Positions 43,117 through 51,616 of a stretch of DNA of 64,000 bases are shown one piece after another. A program made the position numbers and the translations under genes. Under the pieces are notes generated by a model. That model worked only from the letters and a program-made list of their open reading frames with translations. It was not told the DNA's origin and did not search any database. Source of the stretch: Kitasatospora sp. MAA19 (GTDB lineage: Bacteria; Actinomycetota; Actinomycetes; Streptomycetales; Streptomycetaceae); the NCBI RefSeq assembly GCF_029894125.1, contig NZ_JARXYZ010000011.1, positions 124,001 to 188,000 on the forward strand, written 5' to 3'. Position 1 is the first letter of the stretch; each line of letters begins with the position of its first letter.

Positions 43117-43692
43117 TCAGACCCGCTCGCCGGTCACGTCGAACAGGTGGTGCACCGGGTCGTGGATCAGATAGCGGGCAAACGACTCCACGGTGAACCG
43201 CGCCCCGTCGCTGCGGCCCCCGGTCCGCCCCCACTGCTCGCCCGCAACCCGCCCGAAGGCCGCGGCCAAGGTCTCCGCTGCCTCCGCCAGCTCCCCGGCC
43301 ACCACCGCCGGGGCCTGCTCCCCGTAGCGCTCGGCGAGCGCCGTCTCGTCCTGATCCCAGTTCGGGAACAGCGGGCCGTCCTCGTCGAGCATCAGGTTCA
43401 ACCGGACGTGGAACAGCCGGAACACGTCCCGGACGTGGCACGCGTACTCCAGCCCCGACCAGACGCCCGGCGCCGGACGCCGCCGCAGCCCCGCCCCGTC
43501 CCCGGCCAGCAGGGCCAGCCAGCTCTCCGCATTGGCGCGGACCATCCCCGCGACGTCCTCCCGGACCACCGCCGGGGTGTCCAGCCCGCAGTCCGGGCAC
43601 GGGCGTTCCAGCACCCAGGTCCAGTCCTTGCCGTCCGGGACGATCACGTCCGCCGGGTCCACACCGCGCTCGCCGCGCTCAGAAGTACTCAT
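43117..43692 (-). CDS. DinB-superfamily protein
   Basis: 191 residues. The DinB/YfiT fold appears in ARRRPAPGVWSGLEYACHVRDVFRLF, and His residues in VRDVFRLFH and HDPVHHLFDV are the usual three-His metal site. Many members act as bacillithiol/mycothiol-dependent transferases, but the enzyme role is unproved here. A Cys pair (CPDCG) near the N-terminus is unusual and may bind zinc. Convergent with the sigma-like gene, six bases apart. Confidence 0.82.
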   Translation of the reverse strand: MSTSERGERGVDPADVIVPDGKDWTWVLERPCPDCGLDTPAVVREDVAGMVRANAESWLALLAGDGAGLRRRPAPGVWSGLEYACHVRDVFRLFHVRLNLMLDEDGPLFPNWDQDETALAERYGEQAPAVVAGELAEAAETLAAAFGRVAGEQWGRTGGRSDGARFTVESFARYLIHDPVHHLFDVTGERV

Positions 43693-43787
43693 GGCCCCAG
43701 CATGGCCACCGTGCCGCCCACCCCACCAGCAGCAGGGGCGCCAACCGCCGCCAAGATGCTGCCAGTCCGGCCGGGGCGCCTCGCTCC

Positions 43788-45035
43788 TCACCGGTACGGA
43801 GACGACCCCGGGCCCGGCCCGCCTCCCGCAGCCGCCCGCCTGCGCCGCCGCGCCCGCACCACCGACATCACCACCAGCACCACCCCGCCGACCAGCGCCC
43901 CCCACAACGCCAGCCCCAGCACCACCCCGACCCCGAACCACCCACCGCGGTCGGCCTGCGCCTCGGGCACGACGGCCTGCTCGCCCGGCTGCTCCGTCGC
44001 CTCCCCCGGCGGAGCCCCCTGCGACTCCCTCCGCCCCACCAACGGATTCTCCCGAGGCCCGCTGTCCACGGCCGGATTCGCCTCCAACGCCTTCGCCGGC
44101 GCGAGGATCCCGTAGCCGTACTTGTCACCGGGCACCGCCGACCCGTCAGCCGGCGCGGCAGCGGACTTGATCAGCCGGTTGATCACCTGCCCGGCGGAGA
44201 GCGCCGGGTACTTGGCCCGGATGAGCGCGGCCGTGGCGGAGACGTAGGCGGTCGCGTCCGAGGTGCCGTCGCCGATCCCGTAGCTGGACGAGGACTTGGC
44301 CGTGGCCTGGTAGATCTCAACACCGGGCGCGGCGAGTGTGGTCTCGGCGCCTGGCGTCGAACGATCCCAGGCACTTCCGGTCGAATCCACCGCTGCCACC
44401 GCCACCACTCCGGGGAAGGCCGCCGGGTACTGGACACCACTCAGGCTGTCACCGCTGTTGCCGGTGGCGGCGACCAGCACGACGTCCTTGGAGACCGCGT
44501 AGTTGACGGCTTCCCGTGCCGGGGAATCGAACCGCGACGTTCCCCCGAGCGACATGTTGACGACCTTCGCCCCGTGGTCCACGGCAAACCGGATCGCCTC
44601 GGCGAGTCCGTTCTGCTGGAGGCCCGGATTCTCGCCGTCCGTCCGCACCTTCACCGGCAGGATCTTCGCCTTCGGGGCCAAGCCCATGACCCCCGCCTGT
44701 GGACCGTGTCCATGCCCCGCGATCAGGCTCGCCATCGCGGTGCCGTGGCCGTCGCCATCGACACGACCGTCCGTGTTCGCACCGGAGAAATCGCCCCCCG
44801 GAAGCACCTGCCCGGTCAGGTCCTGATGGTCCTGGTCGACGCCACTGTCGACCAGGCCGACGATCACACCCTCGCCCTGGCTGACCGCCCAGACCTTCGT
44901 CTCGGCCTCGAAGGTCTTCAAGGCCCACTGCTTGTCCCTGATCTGATCCGCAGCCGCCGTCGGTGCCGCGACCCCCCAGATCAATGCCCCGGCGGCAAGG
45001 GCCGCAGTACCACGCGCCAACCGGTGGCTCGTCAA
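43788..45035 (-). CDS. Mycosin-like S8 serine protease (type VII secretion-associated)
   Basis: 415 residues. Signal peptide at 1-29, catalytic triad Asp63 (LVDSGVD), His97 (GDGHGTAM) and Ser259 (GTSDATAY). The Pro-rich linker is followed by one C-terminal membrane helix (VVLGLALWGALVGGVVLVVMS) and RRRRR, the MycP layout. Subtilases usually have GTSMA; here GTSDATAY, still with the Ser. Start codon appears to be TTG at 45035. Adjacent WXG100-like genes fit ESX-type secretion, but no EccB/EccC/EccD genes are in this window. Confidence 0.9.
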   Translation of the reverse strand: MTSHRLARGTAALAAGALIWGVAAPTAAADQIRDKQWALKTFEAETKVWAVSQGEGVIVGLVDSGVDQDHQDLTGQVLPGGDFSGANTDGRVDGDGHGTAMASLIAGHGHGPQAGVMGLAPKAKILPVKVRTDGENPGLQQNGLAEAIRFAVDHGAKVVNMSLGGTSRFDSPAREAVNYAVSKDVVLVAATGNSGDSLSGVQYPAAFPGVVAVAAVDSTGSAWDRSTPGAETTLAAPGVEIYQATAKSSSSYGIGDGTSDATAYVSATAALIRAKYPALSAGQVINRLIKSAAAPADGSAVPGDKYGYGILAPAKALEANPAVDSGPRENPLVGRRESQGAPPGEATEQPGEQAVVPEAQADRGGWFGVGVVLGLALWGALVGGVVLVVMSVVRARRRRRAAAGGGPGPGSSPYR

Positions 45036-45121
45036 GCCTGGTCACCCCACTCAGCATGGCGTCCCGCAGATCACCGACTTGCGGGACGCGATCAGATCAC
45101 CCATCCGTTTCAGGACCGGGC

Positions 45122-46555
45122 TCATTCCACCACGTTCGGATTCGCCGGCTTGTCCGACGCCCACGTCTCCTCGTCCTCGACGAGGTAGTCAGGCCGCCGA
45201 CCACCCTTCTCCCGATCCTTCTTGTGCCGTTGCGCACCGGTGAGCGGTATGCCGGGGGTCATGCCACCCGAGCCGCCCGCACCGGGTTCACCCCTCAGCC
45301 GGTTCCGGGCGCCCAGACCGGAACCGCCTTCCGTGAAAGCCTGCTTGCCGCGCACTCCCTCGACCGGCCGCGCGGTCTCACCGAAAGCCCCACCAGCCCG
45401 CCCCGAAAGCCCACCCACCGGCCGGGCCCCGGAAGCACCACGGCTCCCGGCTCCGAGGCCCGGGTACGGTCCACTGGATCCGACAGCTCGGCCGCCACCA
45501 GATCCGGATCCACCCGTCGGATTCACGCCATCCGGGAGCGCCCGACCACCGGAGCCGACCTTCGCCTGGCCGATACCGGGCCCAACCGGCGAAGCGACCA
45601 CCGTGGAGCCTGCGGGGGTGGTGCTCCCCTGCCCGCCACTGCTCCCCAGGGGACCGCCCACAGGGCTTCCGGGCGACACAACGCCCGCTCCGGACGTCTG
45701 GGTTCCGGGAGTGGCGGGACCGACCGTCGTCCCGCCCGGGAGGGCCACCGGCGTGCCGGCCACGCCCGCGCCCTGGTTCGCCGAACCCTGCGGCCTCGGC
45801 GGGGCCTGCGCCGTGCCACCCTTGATTCCCGAATCGGTCGGTCCAGGTGTGCTCCTCGACGTGGAGCGGGCCGCCATCGTCGATCCGGAGGACTTCGGGC
45901 TCTGCGACGACGGGTTGCTCGTCACACGCCCCGATGTTCCCGCGACTCCGAGCGAGGTACCCGACATCATCGCGCTCGCCACCGCCGCCGACCCGATCGG
46001 GTCGTCCTGCGGTGGCACGTCACGCTTCTCACCCAAGTTCGCCAGCGGCTGCAGGCTCTGCGGCGGCTTCAGGGCCGGGGTGGCGATGCGGTAGTGCATG
46101 GCGAGGGTCTGCATGACGGTGGCGGCTTCGGCTTTTCGGCGGTCGGCGACGGGGATGTGGTCGTCGTCGCCGCCGAAGACGGAGGAGACGCCGTCGCCGA
46201 CGGTGTCCTTGACCTTCTCCCAGGTGCTGGGTTCCTCGGGCATGTCGCGTTTGGCCTTGGCGATGGCCTCGGACATGGCGTGGAGGGTGTTGGCCGCGTC
46301 GTTGGCGTAGGAGGCGGCGTTGTTGATGCCTGCGGCGAGGTGGAGCATGCGGGTGTGGAAGGCGTCGCTGGTGGTGCCTTCCCAGGTGACGGCGGCTTCG
46401 GTGCTGGCGCGCGTGAGGGTGGTGCGGATGGCCTTGAGGGTTTCGGCGGCGCGGCGCCAGGGGTCACCGGCGGCCATGACCTCGCCGGGGTTGAGAGCCT
46501 CCGCCATCGCGCGGAGTTGGGCGTGGCTGTATCTGGTGAAGTCGGTGTAGGCCAT
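45122..46555 (-). CDS. WXG100-like N-terminal domain protein with Gly/Pro-rich tail (T7SS substrate type)
   Basis: 477 residues. The N-terminal 110 residues form a helical hairpin with W-E-G at about 59 (AAVTWEGTTSDAFHTRM), as in WXG100/PPE-like proteins. A long Gly/Ser/Pro/Thr-rich middle, about 270 residues, has no fold. The C-terminal RRPDYLVEDEETWASDKP is a conserved tail of streptomycete T7SS partners. Encoded with a second WXG100-like protein and mycosin, it is likely secreted or surface-exposed. Confidence 0.85.
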   Translation of the reverse strand: MAYTDFTRYSHAQLRAMAEALNPGEVMAAGDPWRRAAETLKAIRTTLTRASTEAAVTWEGTTSDAFHTRMLHLAAGINNAASYANDAANTLHAMSEAIAKAKRDMPEEPSTWEKVKDTVGDGVSSVFGGDDDHIPVADRRKAEAATVMQTLAMHYRIATPALKPPQSLQPLANLGEKRDVPPQDDPIGSAAVASAMMSGTSLGVAGTSGRVTSNPSSQSPKSSGSTMAARSTSRSTPGPTDSGIKGGTAQAPPRPQGSANQGAGVAGTPVALPGGTTVGPATPGTQTSGAGVVSPGSPVGGPLGSSGGQGSTTPAGSTVVASPVGPGIGQAKVGSGGRALPDGVNPTGGSGSGGGRAVGSSGPYPGLGAGSRGASGARPVGGLSGRAGGAFGETARPVEGVRGKQAFTEGGSGLGARNRLRGEPGAGGSGGMTPGIPLTGAQRHKKDREKGGRRPDYLVEDEETWASDKPANPNVVE

Positions 46556-46612
46556 GGGTGGTTCGCCTCCGTTCGGGCTCGGCCGGCGGTCGCCGGGAGT
46601 TGACGACGGGCG

Positions 46613-47059
46613 TTACCGGGCGGATGGGCCGCCGTCGCGGGTGGGCGGGGTGACGGTGTGCTCGTAGGCGGCCTTGCTGCTTGTGGAGGGGTTGGCGATG
46701 GACCAGCCGTCGTCGCCGAGTTTGAGCTTCTTCGCGGTGTGCTGGTCGTGTTCCTCGTAGTTGGTGGCGGTGAGTTCGGCGTTCTTCTGGGCGTCGTCGA
46801 CGGCCTGTTGGAGTTGGTTGAGCACGTCGCGCAGGCCGTCGCGCATGGTGTTGTAGCGGTTGTGGATCTCGGTGGCCTCGGCGAAGGTGCCGAAGGAGGT
46901 CTTGGCGACGCCGCTGCGCCCGTGGGTGTCGGTGCCGTCGGCGTGGTGCTGGAATTCGGCGAGCAGGAGCCGGACCTGGGCGGCGAAGGCGCGGAGTTGT
47001 TCGACCTCGACGCGGTAGCCCTGGCCGCCTCCGCCGGTCGTGCCGGTCCCTGTTGCCAC
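46613..47059 (-). CDS. WXG100-like / ESX-associated small helical protein
   Basis: 148 residues from GTG. VEVEQLRAFAAQVRLLLAEFQHHADG and IHNRYNTMRDGLRDVLNQLQQAVDDAQKNAELTATNYEEHD are the two helices of a WXG100-type hairpin, and a short unfolded tail follows. Usually paired with the larger partner, whose gene starts 58 bases downstream. Confidence 0.82.
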   Translation of the reverse strand: MATGTGTTGGGGQGYRVEVEQLRAFAAQVRLLLAEFQHHADGTDTHGRSGVAKTSFGTFAEATEIHNRYNTMRDGLRDVLNQLQQAVDDAQKNAELTATNYEEHDQHTAKKLKLGDDGWSIANPSTSSKAAYEHTVTPPTRDGGPSAR

Positions 47060-47156
47060 GTCGGCGCCTCCCCCGTGCGTCCGCGAGTCGCTGCCAGGGG
47101 TCGGGCCCCGGTGTCCATGTCTAACACACCGGGCCCGAATCCCGCCTGGTACATGG

Positions 47157-47864
47157 TCAGTTCGCAGGCGTCCCCGACCGGAGGGCGTCGGCGAGGGCGC
47201 GGCGGCAGAGGGAGTCGGCGTGCCGGGTGGTCTCGGGGAGCCGGTAGTCGCGGGCGAGGTGGAGGGTGGTGCGGACGGCGGTGTCGAGGCCGATGCGGTG
47301 GCCGATGGAGACGTAGACGGGTTTGACGCCGGGCCGGGTGCGGAGGGCGCGGCCGACTTCTTCGCCGGTGGCGGGGTCGGTGAGCGGGGTGGTGGAGCCG
47401 CGGGGGGCGTCGGGGTCGCGGTGGTCGAAGGTGAAGGGGGTCTTGGCGACGCCGAGGGTGCGCAGGCCGGTGAGGACGCCGAGGTGGCTGGCGAGGCCGA
47501 GGCGGCGGGGGTGGGCGAGGCCGTAGCCGTCGCAGACGACGGTGTCGGGGGTGCGGGTGAGGGCGGCGAGGGCGTCGAGGACGGCGGGGAGTTCGCGGAA
47601 GGCGAGCAGTCCGGGGGTGTAGGGGAAGGGGATGCGGCCGACGGCGGTGGCCTGTTCGACGACGGTCAGGGTGTCGCGGTCGAGGAGGACGGCTGCGGCG
47701 GCGACGAGGTCGTGTTCGTCGTCGTAGGCGACGTCGACGCCGGCGATGAGGCGGCCGCCGTCCGGGTCGCCGGGGTCGTCGTGGGTCTGGACGAGGGGGC
47801 GCAGGCGTTCCTGTTCGGCGAGTGCCTGGGCTTCGGTGGTGGGCCAGTCGGCGGGGATGGGCAC
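47157..47864 (-). CDS. nfi: Endonuclease V
   Basis: 235 residues from GTG. Cleaves DNA near deoxyinosine. LIAGVDVAYDDEHD with catalytic Asp, PFPYTPGLLAFRE and the second Asp in VCDGYGLAHPRRLGLASHLGV, then KPVYVSIGHRIGL, are all conserved. Full length. Monocistronic, between the T7SS-type cluster and a small membrane gene. Confidence 0.94.
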   Translation of the reverse strand: MPIPADWPTTEAQALAEQERLRPLVQTHDDPGDPDGGRLIAGVDVAYDDEHDLVAAAAVLLDRDTLTVVEQATAVGRIPFPYTPGLLAFRELPAVLDALAALTRTPDTVVCDGYGLAHPRRLGLASHLGVLTGLRTLGVAKTPFTFDHRDPDAPRGSTTPLTDPATGEEVGRALRTRPGVKPVYVSIGHRIGLDTAVRTTLHLARDYRLPETTRHADSLCRRALADALRSGTPAN

Positions 47865-48066
47865 GGGCGGTTCCCTCGGTGTGGCGGGTCGGGCGCGGTC
47901 CTGTTCACCGTATCGAGGGGGCGGACGACCCCGGGGTGAGCCTGTGCGCCCCCTGTGCCCCCGGTCCGGCGGGTTAGCCTCGACTTACCGAACTCCCTTG
48001 CCGGGTAGGACCCTGGAACCGGCACCATTCCCGCTCGTTTCCCCCGACGTGCGAAGGACCCCCGCC

Positions 48067-48303
48067 ATGCCGCGTCCGTCCGCTGCCCAGTACTGCCTCG
48101 GCTCGTTCACCGTCGTCGCCGCCACGGTGGCACTGCTGGCCGTCTCGGGCGCCTCGGGCGTCCTGGAGGTCGCGGTGCTGGTGGGGTTCGCGCTGGCGCT
48201 CGGCACCCTGGTGACGGTGTTGTCGCTCGCCACGTCCGGCAGGTCGGCGGCGGGGGCGGCCTCCCCGGCGCCCGCCGGGCGCGAGTACGCCCGGCAGCGC
48301 TGA
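48067..48303 (+). CDS. Small two-helix membrane protein
   Basis: 78 residues. Two hydrophobic helices (SFTVVAATVALLAVSG and VLEVAVLVGFALALGTLVTVLSLA) flank a short loop, with an Arg-containing tail. No family recognised. The ATG has a weak upstream site; composition fits a real coding region. Confidence 0.65.
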   Translation: MPRPSAAQYCLGSFTVVAATVALLAVSGASGVLEVAVLVGFALALGTLVTVLSLATSGRSAAGAASPAPAGREYARQR

Positions 48304-48337
48304 TCCGCCGCCGGGCGTCGCGGTCCGCCTGACCGGG

Positions 48338-49051
48338 TCAGTCGGTGGTGACCACCACGGTCTTCGCGGCCTTGTCGTGGATGCACTGCCGGTAGGGCTT
48401 GTCGAAGACGCCGAACAGCCCGTCGATGATCCACCAGAGGGCGGCGCAGCAGAGCACGGCCGGGAGGATGTAGACGGCCGCGCGGGTCCAGGCGGCGGCC
48501 TGGGTGGGCTTGTTCCCGTCGATCAGCATGGCGACCCGGATGTGCATCGCCTTCTTGCCGAGGGTCTGGCCGTCCCGGCTGAGCATCAGCGCCTCGTAGA
48601 GGAGGTAGATGGCGCAGCCGAGCCAGAAGGCGCCGGCCGAGCCGGAGCGGTCGCCGAGGTTGGCGAAGGGGGCCACCACGATCACGCCGACGGCCTGGAT
48701 GAGGACGTAGTCGATCAGCCGGGCGACGATGCGCCGGGGCCAGCTGCCGATCGGCGGCATGCCGGGAACGGGGCCGGCGCCGGGGGCTCCGTGGCCGGCG
48801 GGGCCGTAACCGGGCGGGGGCTGGCCGTAGGGGTTCTGGCCGTGGGTCGGTCCGCCGTAGGTGCCGCCGTACGCACCGGGGCCGCCGGGCGGGGCATCGG
48901 ACGGGCCGCCGGTGGGCGGCGGGGCGGGCGACGGGTTCGGGTCCGACGGCCGGCCTTCCGGCGTGCCGCCGCCCGGCTGCGGGGACTGCTTGTCGAAGGA
49001 GGGCTGGCCGCCCCCCTCCGGCTGGGGGCCCGAGGGGTCGTGGGTGCTCAT
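48338..49051 (-). CDS. RDD family membrane protein with Pro/Gly-rich N-terminus
   Basis: 237 residues. The first 100 are Pro/Gly/Gln-rich and disordered. The RDD signature ARLIDYVL near 110, GQTLGKKAMHIRV and three membrane helices follow. RDD proteins are suspected ion/sodium transport components, but the role is undefined. It is the downstream partner of a second RDD protein. Confidence 0.85.
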   Translation of the reverse strand: MSTHDPSGPQPEGGGQPSFDKQSPQPGGGTPEGRPSDPNPSPAPPPTGGPSDAPPGGPGAYGGTYGGPTHGQNPYGQPPPGYGPAGHGAPGAGPVPGMPPIGSWPRRIVARLIDYVLIQAVGVIVVAPFANLGDRSGSAGAFWLGCAIYLLYEALMLSRDGQTLGKKAMHIRVAMLIDGNKPTQAAAWTRAAVYILPAVLCCAALWWIIDGLFGVFDKPYRQCIHDKAAKTVVVTTD

Positions 49052-49185
49052 CCCTCGAGTAGAACATCACACATTCTCGCGTTTTGGGAGATTCTGTCCG
49101 TTTTGCCGCCCCGGGCTCGAAGGGACCTTCACCGAAACCTTCGCCGGACCTTCGCGCCGTCAGGCGGCCGCCGGGCCCGACGGCC

Positions 49186-50670
49186 TCAGTCGCGGACCAC
49201 CCGGGTGCGGGCCGCCCGGTCCTGCCAGCCGCGCCGGACCGGACGGTCGAACACCGGCCAGACCAGGCCGACGAGCAGCACGAGGCCGAGTTGCCTGACG
49301 GCCCATCGGAGCAGTGAGCGGCCGAGGCCCAGCCTGGTCCGGGAGGCAGGGGCGGCGGCGTCCACCACCCGGATCCGGGCCAGCCGCTTGCCGAAGGTCT
49401 GGCCGGTCCGGGCGGTCGGCAGCACCTCGCAGAGCAGGCTGACGAAGAGCAGGATGCCGAGCAGGACCGCGACCTTGCCGAGCACCACGTCGTCCACCAG
49501 CCAGACCTGGACCTGGCGCCGGGTGAGGGCGCTGGCCATCCGGGCCTGGTCGAGCTTCTGCTGGAGGTGCTCGGACGCGGAGTTGCCGAGCGGGATGCCG
49601 GCGGCGACGGCGACCACGAGGAGGGCGGCGGTGTCCACGGCCCGCGCGGCCAGTCGGCGCCCGAGGCCGGCCGGCACCGCCGGGGCGGAGCGGCGCCGGG
49701 CGACGGCCTCCCGGGCCGGGCGCGGCACGGGCAGCGACGCGGCGGGCGTCGGGGCCGGCACCGGGGCGGATACGGCGGCGGCCGGGGCAACCGGCTCAGG
49801 CTCGACCTCGGCCTCGGCCTCGACGGCACGCTCGACTTCGCGCACGACCACCGGAACGGACCCGGTGACGGACGCCAGGGTCTCCCGTACCGCCACCGCC
49901 GTCGGGGCGGCAGCCGTGACCGGCGCAGCGACGGCGGCCGCCTCCACGGCCACCGACGTGACGCTCGATACGCCGGCCGGGACACCGGCCGGGACGGCAA
50001 TCGGAGCACTCGCCTCGCCCGCGCGCCCCTCCTCGGCCTCGGGCGCCCCCGGAAGCACCCCCCAGGAGACCCAGCGCGACGCATCACCCGTCTCCGTCAG
50101 CCCCCGCTGCGCCCGCGGATCGGCCTGCCAGCCGGGCTCCTCCAGCCCGGTAGCCGAAACCTCGACGACCGGCTCACCGAAGACCGGTTCGCCGAACCCC
50201 GCCTCGCCGAACGCCGGCCCCTCGAACACCGGCCCCTCGACCGCCGCCGCCTCCACCCCGGACGGCCCGACCGTCCGGAACACCGGCCCGCCGATCACCT
50301 CCGCCACCCGCGACCCGAGGACGAACTTCGCCCCGCCCGTGGTCTGGTCGAGGTACACGGGCCCGGTGTCCCCGCCGCCGACGGCCCCACCCCAGGACGG
50401 CTCCGCAACGGCCAGTCCCGCAACGGCCGGCTCCGGCGCCATCGGCGGCGGCACCGCCCGCGCCGCCGCCGTACCGGGGGCGGGCCGCCGGTCCGCGAAC
50501 CGGGGCGGCTCCAGCACCTCACCCTCGGCGGGCGCGGGCCGACTGGTGCCCGGCACCCAGGCCGAGCCGCCCCAGTACCGGACGAAGCCGGGGATGGAGG
50601 GATCGGGATAGTAGCCCGGCTCGGGTCCGACGGCCGGGTCGCCGGCGGCGGCGAAGGGGCGGTCCGTCAT
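49186..50670 (-). CDS. Large RDD family protein with DUF2510 N-terminus
   Basis: 494 residues. DUF2510-type GYYPDPSIPGFVRYWGGSAW at 19-38, a 270-residue Ala/Val/Pro-rich region and a C-terminal RDD domain: GRRLAARAVDTAALLVVAVA, TGQTFGKRLARIRVVD and further helices. Start ATG at 50670. Function unknown; both RDD genes are close together on one strand. Confidence 0.82.
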   Translation of the reverse strand: MTDRPFAAAGDPAVGPEPGYYPDPSIPGFVRYWGGSAWVPGTSRPAPAEGEVLEPPRFADRRPAPGTAAARAVPPPMAPEPAVAGLAVAEPSWGGAVGGGDTGPVYLDQTTGGAKFVLGSRVAEVIGGPVFRTVGPSGVEAAAVEGPVFEGPAFGEAGFGEPVFGEPVVEVSATGLEEPGWQADPRAQRGLTETGDASRWVSWGVLPGAPEAEEGRAGEASAPIAVPAGVPAGVSSVTSVAVEAAAVAAPVTAAAPTAVAVRETLASVTGSVPVVVREVERAVEAEAEVEPEPVAPAAAVSAPVPAPTPAASLPVPRPAREAVARRRSAPAVPAGLGRRLAARAVDTAALLVVAVAAGIPLGNSASEHLQQKLDQARMASALTRRQVQVWLVDDVVLGKVAVLLGILLFVSLLCEVLPTARTGQTFGKRLARIRVVDAAAPASRTRLGLGRSLLRWAVRQLGLVLLVGLVWPVFDRPVRRGWQDRAARTRVVRD

Positions 50671-51050
50671 GGGGGTCTTCTTTCCTGGCGGGTCCTGGCG
50701 GGGCCGACGCGGCACACCCGCCCGGCGCGCCCGCGAGCCGCCCGGCACGCGTGGGGCGCCGCCGGTAGGCGGACAGTCGCCGGGCAGTCACAAAGGGTAG
50801 TACCTCACCAGGGCGCCGACGGAAAGTTGGCGAATCACCGGACAGCGGGGGGCCGTCCGGGGTAAAGTCGGCCGACCGGCCCCGGCGTGCGACAGATGTC
50901 CGCGCGCCGCGACCCCGGCCGTTCACCACCCCTCACCGAACTTCCCGGAGAAATCCCGGAAACGTGTGTAAGAGCCGGTGTGGACCGCCCTCTCAAGAGG
51001 TCAACGGGCCCGGAACCGGGCAGGAACCGAAGGCAGAGAGGAAGACGATC
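50671..51050. other. Divergent region RDD/SsgA-like
   Basis: 380 bases without a gene, containing promoters for both genes. A TCCCGGA direct repeat (50943-50949 and 50954-50960) and CCTCT-CA-AGAGG (50989-51000) lie ahead of the SsgA-like gene. Confidence 0.4.
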
Positions 51051-51467
51051 ATGGAGCTCCCCATCAGCGTGGTCGAGCACGAACTGGAACTCAACCTGGT
51101 GCTCTCCCCCGAGCACAGCGTCCCCGTCCCGGCCCGGCTGTCCTACGGCAGCCACGACCCGTACGCGGTGCACATCACCTTCCACCTGGACACCGGCTCG
51201 CCGGTGACCTGGGTGTTCGCCCGCGAGCTGCTGGTCGAGGGCACCTTCCGGCCGTGCGGCCAGGGCGACGTACGGATCTGGCCGACCCGCTCGGGCCGGC
51301 GCAGCGTGCTCTGCCTGGCGCTGAGCTCCCCGGCCGGGGACGCGCTGCTGGAGGCGCCGCTGCCGGCCGTCGCGGCCTGGCTGGAGCGGGCGCACCGGCT
51401 GGTCCCGCCGGGCAGCGAGCTGGCCGCGCTGGACATGGACGGCTCGCTCGCGGACCTGCTTGCGTGA
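51051..51467 (+). CDS. SsgA-like sporulation/cell-division protein
   Basis: 138 residues of the SsgA-like (SALP) family, found only in sporulating actinomycetes, where members guide septum placement and autolysis. ELELNLVLSPEHSVPVPARLSYGSHDPYAVHITF, WVFARELLVEGTFRPCGQGDVRIWPTRSG and LLEAPLPAVAAWLERAHRLVPPGSE are diagnostic. Position near the hppD remnant recalls ssgG in S. coelicolor, but I do not assign the subtype from sequence. Start preceded by GAGGAAG. Confidence 0.9.
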   Translation: MELPISVVEHELELNLVLSPEHSVPVPARLSYGSHDPYAVHITFHLDTGSPVTWVFARELLVEGTFRPCGQGDVRIWPTRSGRRSVLCLALSSPAGDALLEAPLPAVAAWLERAHRLVPPGSELAALDMDGSLADLLA

Positions 51468-51474
51468 GCGCGCG

Positions 51475-51600
51475 CGAACGCGAGCGCACGTACGCACACG
51501 GGCGGACCGGCGGACCGACGCACACAGGCAGAGCCGCGCACGCGGGCGGACCGACGAACACGGGCAGACCCGCGCACACGGGCGAACCGACGACCAGGAG
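51475..51600. repeat. Imperfect ~36-bp tandem repeats
   Basis: About 2.7 copies of a GCG-CAC-GGGCGGACCGACGAACACGGGCAGACC-type unit between the SsgA-like gene and the GT87 gene, which converge here. All stop codons and gene ends lie outside it. Confidence 0.75.
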
Positions 51601-51616
51601 CGGCGCCCCCGCCGGC

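Noticed and set aside
51051..51467. Firm assignment of this SsgA-like protein as SsgG
   Set aside because: Only position supports it; two SsgA-like proteins occur in the window and subtypes cannot be separated by eye.
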